Below the pieces are notes generated by a model. It saw only the letters and a program-made list of their open reading frames with translations, was not told the origin of the DNA and searched no databases. A stretch of DNA of 13,257 nt, taken from the NCBI GenBank assembly GCA_030917985.1, contig JAUPTR010000083.1:1-13257 (forward strand), written 5' to 3'. Source of the DNA: Pseudomonadota bacterium (GTDB taxonomy: Bacteria > Pseudomonadota > Gammaproteobacteria > Burkholderiales > SCOH01). A program made the translations under genes and the position numbers. Within the stretch, counting starts at the first letter, position 1, and every line of letters starts with the position of its first letter. Of this stretch, positions 1 through 7,414 are shown in pieces.

Positions 1-290
1 ATTTCTCCAAAATAATGCTGACGGAATGGGGTAACTACGGTTTTTAGGTTTATTCACCTTTATGATGATCGCGATATTCTTATGTATTTATGTAGCGATG
101 GTGAATTTATGACATTATCTCGTTGCAATGCAACAATGTATACTCAAACGTATATCTGGCGCGGCTTGCGAGCGGGTTGTCTGCAATTTGATTTATGCGT
201 TGGATACACTAAATTATCGAAAAGCGGATAGCAGAAAAAAACTAGTAACTATTATTAATTTGAGACGTCTTCCAATGTAAGGCCGTAACC
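1..290. other. AT-rich stretch without a confident gene
   Basis: This stretch is clearly more AT-rich than the rest of the window and has stop codons in all frames. One reading frame is open from the left edge to a TAG at 45-47 and would end in the residues LTEWGNYGF. That could be the last few codons of a gene entering from the left and converging on serS, but about 15 codons are too few to identify. A 6-bp inverted repeat with a one-base centre, GTTGCA-A-TGCAAC, lies at 122-134, just before a TATACT hexamer at 139-144. No acceptable -35 partner is visible. The composition shift could mark an old insertion or a long regulatory intergenic region; the sequence alone does not decide. Confidence 0.45.
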
Positions 291-304
291 CGCATTTGCG
301 AGTA

Positions 305-329
305 GGGTACAAGCGCAGCGCATTGCGCC
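305..329. repeat. Imperfect REP-like hairpin
   Basis: The segment starting GGGTACAAGCGC and ending GCATTGCGCC folds imperfectly on itself around a short AGC centre. It sits exactly where the composition changes from AT-rich to GC-rich. The pattern GGGT-x-CAA-x-GCGC...GCATTGCGCC resembles short palindromic intergenic repeats that recur in many proteobacterial genomes. This is pattern memory, not a match to a named family, and only one copy is present in this window. Confidence 0.25.
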
Positions 330-342
330 GTATGGCCAGCGT

Positions 343-519
343 TTACCTCTCCCGGCCACATTTAACATTCGGCGTGATGCGCTGCGCCTCGATCATGCTC
401 TGCAGGCCGCGCTGGTATTGCCTTGCAGCCTTGTCTGCAGCCCAGTCCCATGGCGGCTTGCAGCCCGGCATTGCCGAGGTGTGGGCTTCTACGGTGGCCA
501 ATAAAAAGCCCGCCATCAT
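343..519 (-). CDS. Possible small hypothetical protein (58 aa)
   Basis: The minus strand is open for 58 codons from ATG at 519 to TAA at 343-345. The composition is protein-like: a hydrophobic start (MMAGFLLATVEAHT), then PPWDW, then a charged helical-looking stretch (AADKAARQYQRGLQ) and a hydrophilic end. Codons are GC-rich in the third position, like the surrounding genes. Two points argue against the full reading. The first codons lie inside the serS terminator hairpin, and there is no separate ribosome-binding site. A shorter form starting at ATG 474-472 (43 codons) avoids the hairpin. It may be a real small gene, the remnant of a longer one, or chance; I recognise no family. Confidence 0.22.
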   Translation of the reverse strand: MMAGFLLATVEAHTSAMPGCKPPWDWAADKAARQYQRGLQSMIEAQRITPNVKCGRER

Positions 520-526
520 GGCGGGC
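503..526 (-). terminator. Rho-independent terminator of serS operon
   Basis: On the minus strand a perfect 7-bp stem, GCCCGCC/GGCGGGC with a 5-base loop, is followed at once by five T residues (plus-strand A503-507). It lies about 20 bases beyond the serS stop codon. A run of five T on the plus strand (531-535) means it could also stop transcription arriving from the left. Confidence 0.85.
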
Positions 527-546
527 GGTGTTTTTGTGTAACTGGC

Positions 547-1821
547 TTAACCCAGTTTGTCTTGTCCGCCCAGATATGGGCGCAAGGCGGTGGGGATGGT
601 GACGCTGCCGTCGGCATTCTGGTAGTTTTCCAGCACGGCCACCAGCGTGCGTCCCACTGCCAGGCCTGAGCCGTTCAGGGTGTGCAGCAGTTCGTTTTTG
701 CCGCTTTCGTTTTTGTAGCGGGCTTGCATGCGGCGTGCCTGAAAGGCTTCGCAGTTGGAAACCGAGGAAATCTCGCGGTAGGTGTTCTGTGCCGGCAGCC
801 AGACCTCGATATCGTAGGTTTTGGTGGCACCAAAGCCCATGTCGCCGGTGCACAGCGTAATCACGCGGTAGGGCAGTTCCAGTTTCTTCAAGATGTTTTC
901 TGCGTGCGACAACATTTCGTCCAGCGCGGCGTAAGAGTGTTCCGGCTGTACGATCTGCACCATTTCCACCTTGTCGAACTGGTGCTGGCGGATCATGCCG
1001 CGGGTGTCGCGTCCGTAGGAGCCTGCTTCGGAGCGGAAGCAGGGGGTGTGGGCGCAATATTTCAACGGCAGTGCCTCGGCCTTGAGGATTTCACCGCGAA
1101 CCAGATTGGTCACCGGCACTTCAGCGGTCGGGATCAGGTAATACTTGTCGTCGTCGCCGCGCGGTACGCTGAACAGGTCTTCCTCGAATTTCGGCAACTG
1201 GCCGGTGCCCTGCAGCGTGGCCTGGTTGACGATGTACGGCACATACACTTCTTCGTAGCCGTGTTCGTGGGTATGGGTGTCGAGCATGAATTGCGCCAGT
1301 GCGCGATGCAGGCGGGCGATGTCTTTGCGTAGCACGGTAAAGCGTGCGCCGGAGAGTTTGGCTCCGGTGTCAAAGTCCAGGCCTAGCGGTGCGCCAACAT
1401 CGACGTGATCCCTGATTTCAAAATCGAAGCTGCGCGGGGTGCCGACTTTACGCACTTCCACATTGTCGGCTTCATCCTTGCCAACCGGCACCGATTCGTG
1501 CGGCAGGTTGGGGATGGTCAGCAACAGTCCGTTAAGCTTTTCCTGCAGGGCTGCCAGATTGGTTTCGCAGGTTTTCAGTTCGTCGCCGAGGTTGGCAACG
1601 TCGGCCATGATGGCCGATACGTCTTCGCCTTTGGATTTGGCGATACCAATCTGTTTTGAGCTGGCATTGCGTTTTGCCTGTAGTTCCTGGGTGCGGGTTT
1701 GCAGGCCCTTGCGTTCGTTTTCCAGTGCGGCAAAAGCTTCTACATCGAGTTTGAAGCCGCGGCCAGCAAGTCGCTCGGCGACGGCATTGATATCGTTGCG
1801 CAACATTTGTACGTCAAGCAT
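547..1821 (-). CDS. serS: Seryl-tRNA synthetase
   Basis: Class II aminoacyl-tRNA synthetase that activates serine with ATP and charges tRNA-Ser (and tRNA-Sec where present) in the cytoplasm. The 424-residue length is normal. Residues about 28-100 form the charged coiled-coil arm that contacts the tRNA. The catalytic domain shows the TAEVPVTNL segment, motif 2 starting FRSEAGSYGRDTRGM at residue 262, and motif 3 NGSGLAVGRT at 383-392. The start is ATG at 1821-1819, giving the conserved MLDVQMLR N-terminus. GGGAG lies about nine bases upstream, at the end of rarA. A 37-codon upstream extension exists but runs backwards through the rarA coding end and is not conserved-looking. The start is 5 bases past the rarA stop, so it is co-transcribed with rarA and lolA and ends at the 503-526 terminator. 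Confidence 0.97.
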   Translation of the reverse strand: MLDVQMLRNDINAVAERLAGRGFKLDVEAFAALENERKGLQTRTQELQAKRNASSKQIGIAKSKGEDVSAIMADVANLGDELKTCETNLAALQEKLNGLLLTIPNLPHESVPVGKDEADNVEVRKVGTPRSFDFEIRDHVDVGAPLGLDFDTGAKLSGARFTVLRKDIARLHRALAQFMLDTHTHEHGYEEVYVPYIVNQATLQGTGQLPKFEEDLFSVPRGDDDKYYLIPTAEVPVTNLVRGEILKAEALPLKYCAHTPCFRSEAGSYGRDTRGMIRQHQFDKVEMVQIVQPEHSYAALDEMLSHAENILKKLELPYRVITLCTGDMGFGATKTYDIEVWLPAQNTYREISSVSNCEAFQARRMQARYKNESGKNELLHTLNGSGLAVGRTLVAVLENYQNADGSVTIPTALRPYLGGQDKLG

Positions 1822-1826
1822 GAGTC

Positions 1827-3155
1827 TTACTCCCTGTTCTGATCTTTTTTGGCTTCTGCATCCAATTGTCGCAGAAACGCCATTTTTTCGGCAATTTTGG
1901 CCTCCAGCCCGCGCGGGGTGGGCTGATACCAATGAGGCCGCGGCATCCCTTCCGGGAGATAGTCTTCGCCTGCCGCGTAGGCATGAGGTTCGTCGTGGGC
2001 GTAGCGGTAGGTGGCGCCCATGCCCATTTCCTGCATCAGCTTGGTTGGCGCATTACGCAAATGCATCGGCACCGGCCGCGATTTGTCCTTGCTGACAAAT
2101 TTGCGTGCCGCTTTGTAGGCCATGTAGCCCGCATTGCTTTTCGGGGCAACCGCCAGATAGAGCACCGCCTGTGCCAGCGCCAGTTCGCCTTCGGGTGAGC
2201 CGAGGCGTTCGAAGGTATCGCAGGCATCCAGTGTTACGCGCCAGGCGCGCGGGTCCGCCAGGCCGATGTCTTCGATGGCCATTCTCACCAGACGCCGCGC
2301 TACGTAGAGCGGGTCGCAGCCGCCGTCCAGCATGCGTGTCAGCCAGTAAAGCGATGCATCTGGATTGGAGCCGCGCACCGATTTGTGCAGCGCCGATATC
2401 TGTTCGTAAAAGGCATCGCCACCCTTGTCGAAGCGGCGTGCATTAACCGACAGCGTTTCGCCAACAAAATCCTGATCAATCTGGCTGATGTTGCGGCTAT
2501 GCGCGGCATTGGCGCATTGTTCCAGCAGATTCAGCAGGCGCCTTGCGTCGCCGTCGGCATAACCGATCAGCGTTGCCTGGGCGGCTACATCCAGCTGCAG
2601 GTGTGGTTCGATTTGATTCAGCGCGCGCTGCAGCAAGGCCTCCAGTTCGCTGTCGCTGAGGCTTTGCAGCACGTACACCTGTGCCCGTGACAGCAGTGCT
2701 GAGTTCACTTCGAAGCTGGGGTTCTCGGTTGTTGCACCGATGAAGGTTACCAAGCCCTGCTCGACAAATGGCAGGAAGGCATCTTGTTGTGATTTATTAA
2801 AGCGATGGACTTCGTCAACAAACAGGATGGTATGCCGGCCATACGACTGCAGTGTTTGTTCCGCCTGATGGATGGCCTCACGGATCTCCTTGACGCCGGA
2901 CAGTACCGCAGACAAAGGGATAAATGCTGCATCGAAGCCCTTGGCCATCAGCCGTGCCAGCGTGGTCTTGCCAACACCTGGCGGGCCCCAGAGAATCATG
3001 GAGTGGGGTTTGCCGGATTCGAATGCCACGCGCAATGGTTTGCCCGGGCCGAGCAAGTGTTGCTGGCCGATGACTTCGTCGAGCGCGCTGGGGCGTAGTT
3101 GCTCCGCCAGCGGTTGACGTGGCGTGTTCCGGAATAATTCAGTCACCCACCACAT
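1827..3155 (-). CDS. rarA: Replication-associated recombination AAA+ ATPase RarA (MgsA)
   Basis: AAA+ ATPase of the RarA/MgsA/WRNIP1 family, which acts at stalled replication forks and associates with SSB. The 442-residue protein has Walker A GPPGVGKT at 57-64, Walker B ILFVDE at 110-115 followed by VHRFNKSQQDAFLP, sensor 1 in IGATTENPS, and the SALLSRA arginine-finger segment. The C-terminal half has the family's ISALHKSVRGSNPDAS and HLRNAPTKLM stretches, which belong to the tetramerisation region. The start is uncertain. ATG at 3155 (residues MWWVTEL) overlaps the end of lolA by 17 bases and has no clear Shine-Dalgarno. A GTG three codons later (3146) overlaps by 8 bases and is equally plausible. 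Either way translation is probably coupled to lolA. It is the middle gene of the lolA-rarA-serS operon. Confidence 0.95.
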   Translation of the reverse strand: MWWVTELFRNTPRQPLAEQLRPSALDEVIGQQHLLGPGKPLRVAFESGKPHSMILWGPPGVGKTTLARLMAKGFDAAFIPLSAVLSGVKEIREAIHQAEQTLQSYGRHTILFVDEVHRFNKSQQDAFLPFVEQGLVTFIGATTENPSFEVNSALLSRAQVYVLQSLSDSELEALLQRALNQIEPHLQLDVAAQATLIGYADGDARRLLNLLEQCANAAHSRNISQIDQDFVGETLSVNARRFDKGGDAFYEQISALHKSVRGSNPDASLYWLTRMLDGGCDPLYVARRLVRMAIEDIGLADPRAWRVTLDACDTFERLGSPEGELALAQAVLYLAVAPKSNAGYMAYKAARKFVSKDKSRPVPMHLRNAPTKLMQEMGMGATYRYAHDEPHAYAAGEDYLPEGMPRPHWYQPTPRGLEAKIAEKMAFLRQLDAEAKKDQNRE

Positions 3156-3759
3156 CCACGCCGGCAGGCGGCGAAAACTTGAATTGGCTGCTGTCCAGTT
3201 TTGGATTGCGTTCCAGCTTCGACAGGCGGATTACGGTGGTCTGGCCAAAATTGTCGCGTAATTCCACCTGTTTCAATTCGTTGTTGGTGAATCCCATCTT
3301 GACCCACTCAAAGGTGCTGTCGCTGCCTTTGGGTGTGGCTTCCAGCCATTCCAGCCCGTCATTGGCACCAATGTTGCGCAGCTTGAAGGATTTTTCCAGA
3401 TCGTTGCTGCCTGCCAGCAGGGCGGCAGGGCTGGAGCCGAGTGCCTGATCCAGGCGTTTGACCGTGACCTGGGCCAAGTCCTTGTCGTACAGCCAGAGTT
3501 TCTGGCCATCGCCAATCACCAGTTGTTCGTAGGGCTTGGCATAAACCCAGCGGAACTTGCCGGGCCGTTGGATCGATACGCTGCCGCTGGCTTCCTGCTG
3601 CGTGGTTTTGCGCTTGCCGCTGACAACTTGCTGGAATTCGGCGCGTAGCGACTGGGTGCCTTGAATATAAGCGCGCAACTGCTCGATGCCGCCGGCAATG
3701 CCGGATTGGGGTAGGCCCAGCAGCAGACTGGCAAACAGGTAATGTTTAAGGTTGGGCAT
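3139..3759 (-). CDS. lolA: Outer-membrane lipoprotein carrier protein LolA
   Basis: Periplasmic chaperone that takes mature lipoproteins from the LolCDE transporter and hands them to LolB at the outer membrane. The 206-residue precursor starts with a short signal peptide whose likely cleavage follows SGIA (residue 22). The diagnostic core is at about residues 66-101: RPGKFRWVY, KPYEQLVIGDGQKLWLYD and then the QVTVKRLDQAL segment. The C-terminal KLDSSQFKFSPPAGVDVV is also typical. There is no alternative start close by, so ATG at 3759 is accepted although the preceding bases (ATCCCCCTCGCGC) contain no Shine-Dalgarno. It is the first gene of an operon with rarA and serS, an order common in beta- and gammaproteobacteria, where ftsK often precedes lolA. 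Here the upstream neighbour is instead the ompA-like gene with its own terminator. Confidence 0.95.
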   Translation of the reverse strand: MPNLKHYLFASLLLGLPQSGIAGGIEQLRAYIQGTQSLRAEFQQVVSGKRKTTQQEASGSVSIQRPGKFRWVYAKPYEQLVIGDGQKLWLYDKDLAQVTVKRLDQALGSSPAALLAGSNDLEKSFKLRNIGANDGLEWLEATPKGSDSTFEWVKMGFTNNELKQVELRDNFGQTTVIRLSKLERNPKLDSSQFKFSPPAGVDVVGD

Positions 3760-3770
3760 GCGCGAGGGGG

Positions 3771-3800
3771 ATAAAAATGGTCAGGCGCAGAGTGTAGCAA
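3771..3800 (-). promoter_or_regulatory. Weak candidate promoter of lolA
   Basis: Only 43 bases separate the ompA terminator from the lolA start codon. Read on the minus strand they contain TTGCTA (3800-3795), an 18-base spacer and TTTTAT (3776-3771). If used, transcription would begin within a few bases of the lolA ATG, giving an almost leaderless message, which would fit the missing Shine-Dalgarno. The hexamers match consensus only partly, so read-through from the upstream gene remains possible. Confidence 0.3.
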
Positions 3801-3802
3801 AT

Positions 3803-3830
3803 AAAAAACCCCGGCGCAGGGCCGGGGTTT
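3803..3830 (-). terminator. Rho-independent terminator of the ompA-like gene
   Basis: A perfect 10-bp stem AAACCCCGGC/GCCGGGGTTT with a five-base loop is followed on the minus strand by further T residues. It begins 15 bases past the stop of the ompA-like gene at 3845 and separates that gene from lolA. Confidence 0.9.
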
Positions 3831-3844
3831 CGGGGTGATGCCAA

Positions 3845-4537
3845 TTACTGAATCTGTTTTTTCGCAGGAATGAAGATTTCCACGCGACGATCCGGAGCCA
3901 GGCACTCGATGAGTTTCTTGGTCTTCTTGTCGCCTTTGCAATCTTCTGCTTTGGTAACAGGTTCGGATTCGCCTTTGCCTTCAGCTACGATGGAGTTGGC
4001 TTCAACTCCACGGGCAATCGCCAGCTCACGAACTGCATTGGCGCGGGCCAGTGCCAGTTTTTCATTTGCCTTGTCACTGCCGATACGGTCGGTGTGGCCA
4101 ACGATACGGATCGGGTCGTCAGTGCGCTGCGCTTTTTCTGCCTTGACCTTGTCGGCAAACTCAGCCAGCTCTTTCTTGCCCTTGTCCGACAGCTTGGCGC
4201 TGTTGAATGCAAACAAGGCTTCAGCACGGTAAGTCAGTTTTTCGTACTTCGGTGCCGGCGGAGGCGGCGGAACTACAACCGGCTTCGGTGCTTCAGCAAC
4301 TACTGGTGCCGGTGCCGGAGCAGCAACCGGTTTCGGTGGTAGCAGGTGGCTGTCACATTCTTCGGTGGCATTTTTCTCGGCCCACGAGCCAGAGCGCCAG
4401 CATTCGCCGTAGTTGTTCTTGATAACGGTGGCACCGTTATCGTTTGCGTAACCATCGGCTGCATACGCGGCGCCACTGCTGATGCCGATCAACGCGACCG
4501 ACGCCGCAACGACCGACTTCATCAATTTTTTCGACAT
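3845..4537 (-). CDS. RmpM/class 4-like OmpA-family outer membrane protein
   Basis: Peptidoglycan-anchoring periplasmic protein of the OmpA C-terminal family. It has 230 residues: a signal peptide with likely cleavage after AYA (residue 26), a short N-terminal region with NNYGECW (41-47) and Cys46/Cys61, a proline- and alanine-rich hinge (about 67-97), and an OmpA-like domain (about 100-228). That domain has LFAFNSAKL, VGHTDRIGSDKANEKLALARA and CLAPDRRVEI. Two more cysteines in the last 40 residues probably form a disulfide. There is no eight-strand beta-barrel, unlike E. coli OmpA. The arrangement and the NNYGECW motif match Neisseria RmpM, which links porins to peptidoglycan; equivalence in function is inferred. 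The start at 4537 follows AGGAGA at a six-base spacing. It is transcribed alone, divergently from gyrA. Confidence 0.9.
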   Translation of the reverse strand: MSKKLMKSVVAASVALIGISSGAAYAADGYANDNGATVIKNNYGECWRSGSWAEKNATEECDSHLLPPKPVAAPAPAPVVAEAPKPVVVPPPPPAPKYEKLTYRAEALFAFNSAKLSDKGKKELAEFADKVKAEKAQRTDDPIRIVGHTDRIGSDKANEKLALARANAVRELAIARGVEANSIVAEGKGESEPVTKAEDCKGDKKTKKLIECLAPDRRVEIFIPAKKQIQ

Positions 4538-4622
4538 AAGCGTTCTCCTGACTTTTAAAGGGTAGAGCGTGTAGTGTTATTCGGTTATTCGGGCTGATGG
4601 GTAGACGCCGGAACCAAGCCTA

Positions 4623-4652
4623 AGCATAGCGACAAATCAGAACGGATTTCAA
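4623..4652 (-). promoter_or_regulatory. Candidate sigma-70 promoter of the ompA-like gene
   Basis: On the minus strand TTGAAA (4652-4647; 5 of 6 to consensus) is separated by 18 bases from TATGCT (4628-4623; 4 of 6). It would give a leader of roughly 80 bases before the start at 4537. Within that leader the 8-base unit GTTATTCG (plus-strand sense) occurs twice in tandem at 4576-4591. Confidence 0.5.
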
Positions 4653-4755
4653 ATACTTTGTCGTCTAAATTCGCACACAATTGCAAAGTGTTGTATTCGA
4701 CCAACAACCTTTTGTTTCGATTCGGCTGCACGCATCGCCGGGCGTGGCTTCGGCA

Positions 4756-4764
4756 TGCTAGAAT
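4756..4764 (+). promoter_or_regulatory. Candidate extended -10 promoter of gyrA operon
   Basis: TGCTAGAAT at 4756-4764 is an extended -10 element (TGn followed by TAGAAT, 5 of 6). No good -35 hexamer lies at the right distance, which is acceptable for an extended -10 promoter. It would give a leader of about 32 bases, AT-rich near the gyrA start. Confidence 0.5.
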
Positions 4765-4802
4765 CGCGTGTATTTTTCCGCAGAAACTTTAAATAAATAT
4801 AA

Positions 4803-7412
4803 ATGGACCAATTCGCCAAAGAAACAATCCCCGTCAGTCTCGAAGAGGAAATGCGCCGTTCCTACCTCGATTACGCCATGAGCGTGATTGTCGGACGTGC
4901 CTTGCCGGATGTTCGGGATGGTCTGAAACCTGTGCACCGTCGCGTGCTGTTTGCCATGCACGAGTCCAGCAATGTCTGGAACCGCCCCTATGTGAAGTGT
5001 GCCCGTATCGTCGGCGAGGTGATGGGTAAATATCACCCGCACGGTGATAGCGCGATCTATGACACGCTGGTGCGTATGGCGCAGGATTTCAGCCTGCGTT
5101 ATCCCTTGATTGACGGCCAGGGCAATTTTGGCTCGATCGACGGCGACAACGCAGCGGCGATGCGTTATACCGAGTGCCGCATGGAGCGGATTGCTTCGGA
5201 GTTGATGGCGGATATCGACAAAGAGACGGTCGATTTTGTGCCCAATTACGACGGCAAGGAGCAGGAGCCCTCGGTGCTGCCAACCCGCCTGCCGAACCTG
5301 CTGATCAACGGCAGCTCTGGTATTGCTGTGGGTATGGCCACCAATGTGCCGCCGCATAACCTGAATGAAGTGATCGAAGGCTGTCTGGCCTTGCTGCGCA
5401 ATCCGCAGATCACCGTTGACGAGCTGATCGACATTATCCCCGCGCCTGATTTTCCGACCGCCGGCATCATTTATGGCGTGGCAGGCGTGCGCGAAGGTTA
5501 TCGCACCGGCCGTGGCCGCGTGGTGATGCGCGCCCGTACCCATTTCGAAGATGTAACCAAGGACAAGCAGGCCATCATCGTTGATGAGCTGCCGTACCAG
5601 GTCAACAAGAAAAACCTGCTGGAAAAAATTGCCGAACTGGTGCGTGAAAAGGCGATTGAGGGTATTTCCGATTTGCGCGACGAATCGGACAAGTCTGGCA
5701 TGCGCGTATATATCGAACTGAAACGCGGTGAAGTGCCGGAAGTCGTGCTCAACAACTTGTACAAACAGACCGAGTTGCAATGTACCTTTGGCATGAATAT
5801 GGTGGCGCTGGTGGACGGTCAGCCGCGCCTGCTGAACCTGAAACAGATTCTTGAGTGTTTCCTGCGTCACCGCCGTGAAGTTGTCACGCGGCGCACTGTT
5901 TACGAGCTGAAAAAAGCCCGTGAACGCGGCCATATCCTTGAGGGCCTGGCGGTTGCCTTGTCCAACGTGGATGAGGTGATTGCGCTGATCAAGGCTTCGG
6001 CAACACCGCCGGAAGCCAAGCTGGCATTGATGGCGCGCGAATGGCATTCGCCGCTGGTGCAGGAAATGTTGGCCCGTGTTGCCAGTGATTCTGCCCGCCC
6101 GGAATGGCTGTCGCCGGAATTTGGCCTGAAGGCCAATGGCTACAAACTGTCGGAAGTCCAGGCGCAAGCAATTCTGGATATGCGTCTGCAACGCTTGACT
6201 GGCCTGGAACAGGACAAGCTGGTTGCCGAATACAAAGAAGTCATGGACAAGATTGTCGACCTGCTGGACATCCTCTCCAAGCCGGAGCGCGTGACGCAGA
6301 TCATCAGCGACGAAATGGAAGCCACCAAGCTGCAGTTTGGTGATGCCCGCCGTTCGGAAATTATCCAGCATGGTGAGGATATCAGTCTGGAAGATCTGAT
6401 CACGCCGCAAGACATGGTGGTCACGCTGTCGCATTCCGGCTATTTCAAGGCACAGCCGCTGGAAGATTATCGCTCGCAGCGCCGTGGTGGTCGTGGCAAA
6501 CAGGCTGCCGCTACCAAAGAAGACGATTTCATCGACAATCTGTTTATCGCCAATACCCACGATTACGTGTTGTGTTTCTCGTCGCTGGGCCGTGTCTACT
6601 GGATGAAGGTGTACGAGGTGCCGCAAGGTGGTCGCACCAGTCGCGGCAAGCCGATTGTCAATCTGTTGCCGCTGGCCGATGGCGAGAAAATCAACGCGAT
6701 TCTGCCGATCAAGGAATTTGCCGACGATCATTATGTGTTCTTCTGCACCTCGCTTGGTACGGTGAAAAAAACCCCGTTGTCGGATTTCTCGCGGCCGATG
6801 AAGCGCGGCATCATTGCCGTCGATCTGGACGAAGGCGATTACCTGATCGGCGTGGCGATTACCGATGGCCAAAGCCAGATCATGTTGTGTTCCGATGAAG
6901 GCAAGGCGGTACGCTTTGATGAAGATGAGGTCCGCGCCATGGGCCGTGGCGCGCGTGGCGTGCGCGGCATGCGTCTTGGCGAGGGCGCGCAGGTGATTTC
7001 GCTGATGGTAGTCGCCAGCGATGAATTGTTTGTGTTGACCGCTACCGAAAATGGCTACGGCAAGCGTACTTTGGTCTCGGAATACCGTCATTCCGGTCGC
7101 GGCACGCAAGGTGTGATCGCGATTGATACCTCGGAGCGTAATGGCAAGCTGGTCGCGGCGACGCTGGTTGAAGCCAGGGATCAGGTGATGTTGATTACTA
7201 CTGGCGGGGTGTTGATCCGTACTGGCGTCGAAGAAATCCGTGAAACCGGTCGTGCCGCCCAAGGTGTGCGCTTGATCAATCTGGATGATGGCGAGAAATT
7301 GGCCGGCCTGGAAAAAGTGGTCGAGACCGAAGGCGAAGAGGGTGAAGATATCGAGGCTGGCGAAGCTGGCGAAACCGCTGGTGACGCATCGGCCGAGGCT
7401 GCTGAGGAGTAA
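4803..7412 (+). CDS. gyrA: DNA gyrase subunit A
   Basis: Breakage-reunion subunit of DNA gyrase, which with GyrB introduces negative supercoils using ATP. It has 869 residues, the usual size. Tyr122 in RYTE is the DNA-linking tyrosine. The quinolone-determining region reads HPHGDSAIYD with Ser83 and Asp87, the residues found in quinolone-susceptible E. coli, so no classic target mutation is present. The C-terminal DNA-wrapping domain carries the GyrA box QRRGGRGK at 559-566, which marks true gyrase rather than ParC. The protein ends in a strongly acidic tail rich in Glu, Gly and Ala. The start at 4803 gives the conserved MDQFAKETIPVSLEEEMRRS but is preceded by AT-rich sequence with no Shine-Dalgarno. 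It is first in an operon with two thioesterase genes and serC. Confidence 0.98.
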   Translation: MDQFAKETIPVSLEEEMRRSYLDYAMSVIVGRALPDVRDGLKPVHRRVLFAMHESSNVWNRPYVKCARIVGEVMGKYHPHGDSAIYDTLVRMAQDFSLRYPLIDGQGNFGSIDGDNAAAMRYTECRMERIASELMADIDKETVDFVPNYDGKEQEPSVLPTRLPNLLINGSSGIAVGMATNVPPHNLNEVIEGCLALLRNPQITVDELIDIIPAPDFPTAGIIYGVAGVREGYRTGRGRVVMRARTHFEDVTKDKQAIIVDELPYQVNKKNLLEKIAELVREKAIEGISDLRDESDKSGMRVYIELKRGEVPEVVLNNLYKQTELQCTFGMNMVALVDGQPRLLNLKQILECFLRHRREVVTRRTVYELKKARERGHILEGLAVALSNVDEVIALIKASATPPEAKLALMAREWHSPLVQEMLARVASDSARPEWLSPEFGLKANGYKLSEVQAQAILDMRLQRLTGLEQDKLVAEYKEVMDKIVDLLDILSKPERVTQIISDEMEATKLQFGDARRSEIIQHGEDISLEDLITPQDMVVTLSHSGYFKAQPLEDYRSQRRGGRGKQAAATKEDDFIDNLFIANTHDYVLCFSSLGRVYWMKVYEVPQGGRTSRGKPIVNLLPLADGEKINAILPIKEFADDHYVFFCTSLGTVKKTPLSDFSRPMKRGIIAVDLDEGDYLIGVAITDGQSQIMLCSDEGKAVRFDEDEVRAMGRGARGVRGMRLGEGAQVISLMVVASDELFVLTATENGYGKRTLVSEYRHSGRGTQGVIAIDTSERNGKLVAATLVEARDQVMLITTGGVLIRTGVEEIRETGRAAQGVRLINLDDGEKLAGLEKVVETEGEEGEDIEAGEAGETAGDASAEAAEE

Positions 7413-7414
7413 AT

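Noticed and set aside
122..134. GTTGCA-A-TGCAAC palindrome as an operator
   Set aside because: It is a good inverted repeat but there is no promoter or gene next to it that it could plausibly control, so it is only mentioned with the AT-rich stretch.
1822..1932. 37-codon N-terminal extension of serS
   Set aside because: It overlaps the rarA coding end, has no family resemblance, and the internal ATG at 1821 has a proper ribosome-binding site and gives the conserved N-terminus.
4576..4591. Tandem GTTATTCG pair in the ompA leader as a regulatory repeat
   Set aside because: Two 8-base copies are too little to claim a binding site or a CRISPR-like array; it is noted with the promoter only.
4803..7412. 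Quinolone-resistance mutation in gyrA
   Set aside because: Ser83 and Asp87 are both the susceptible-type residues.
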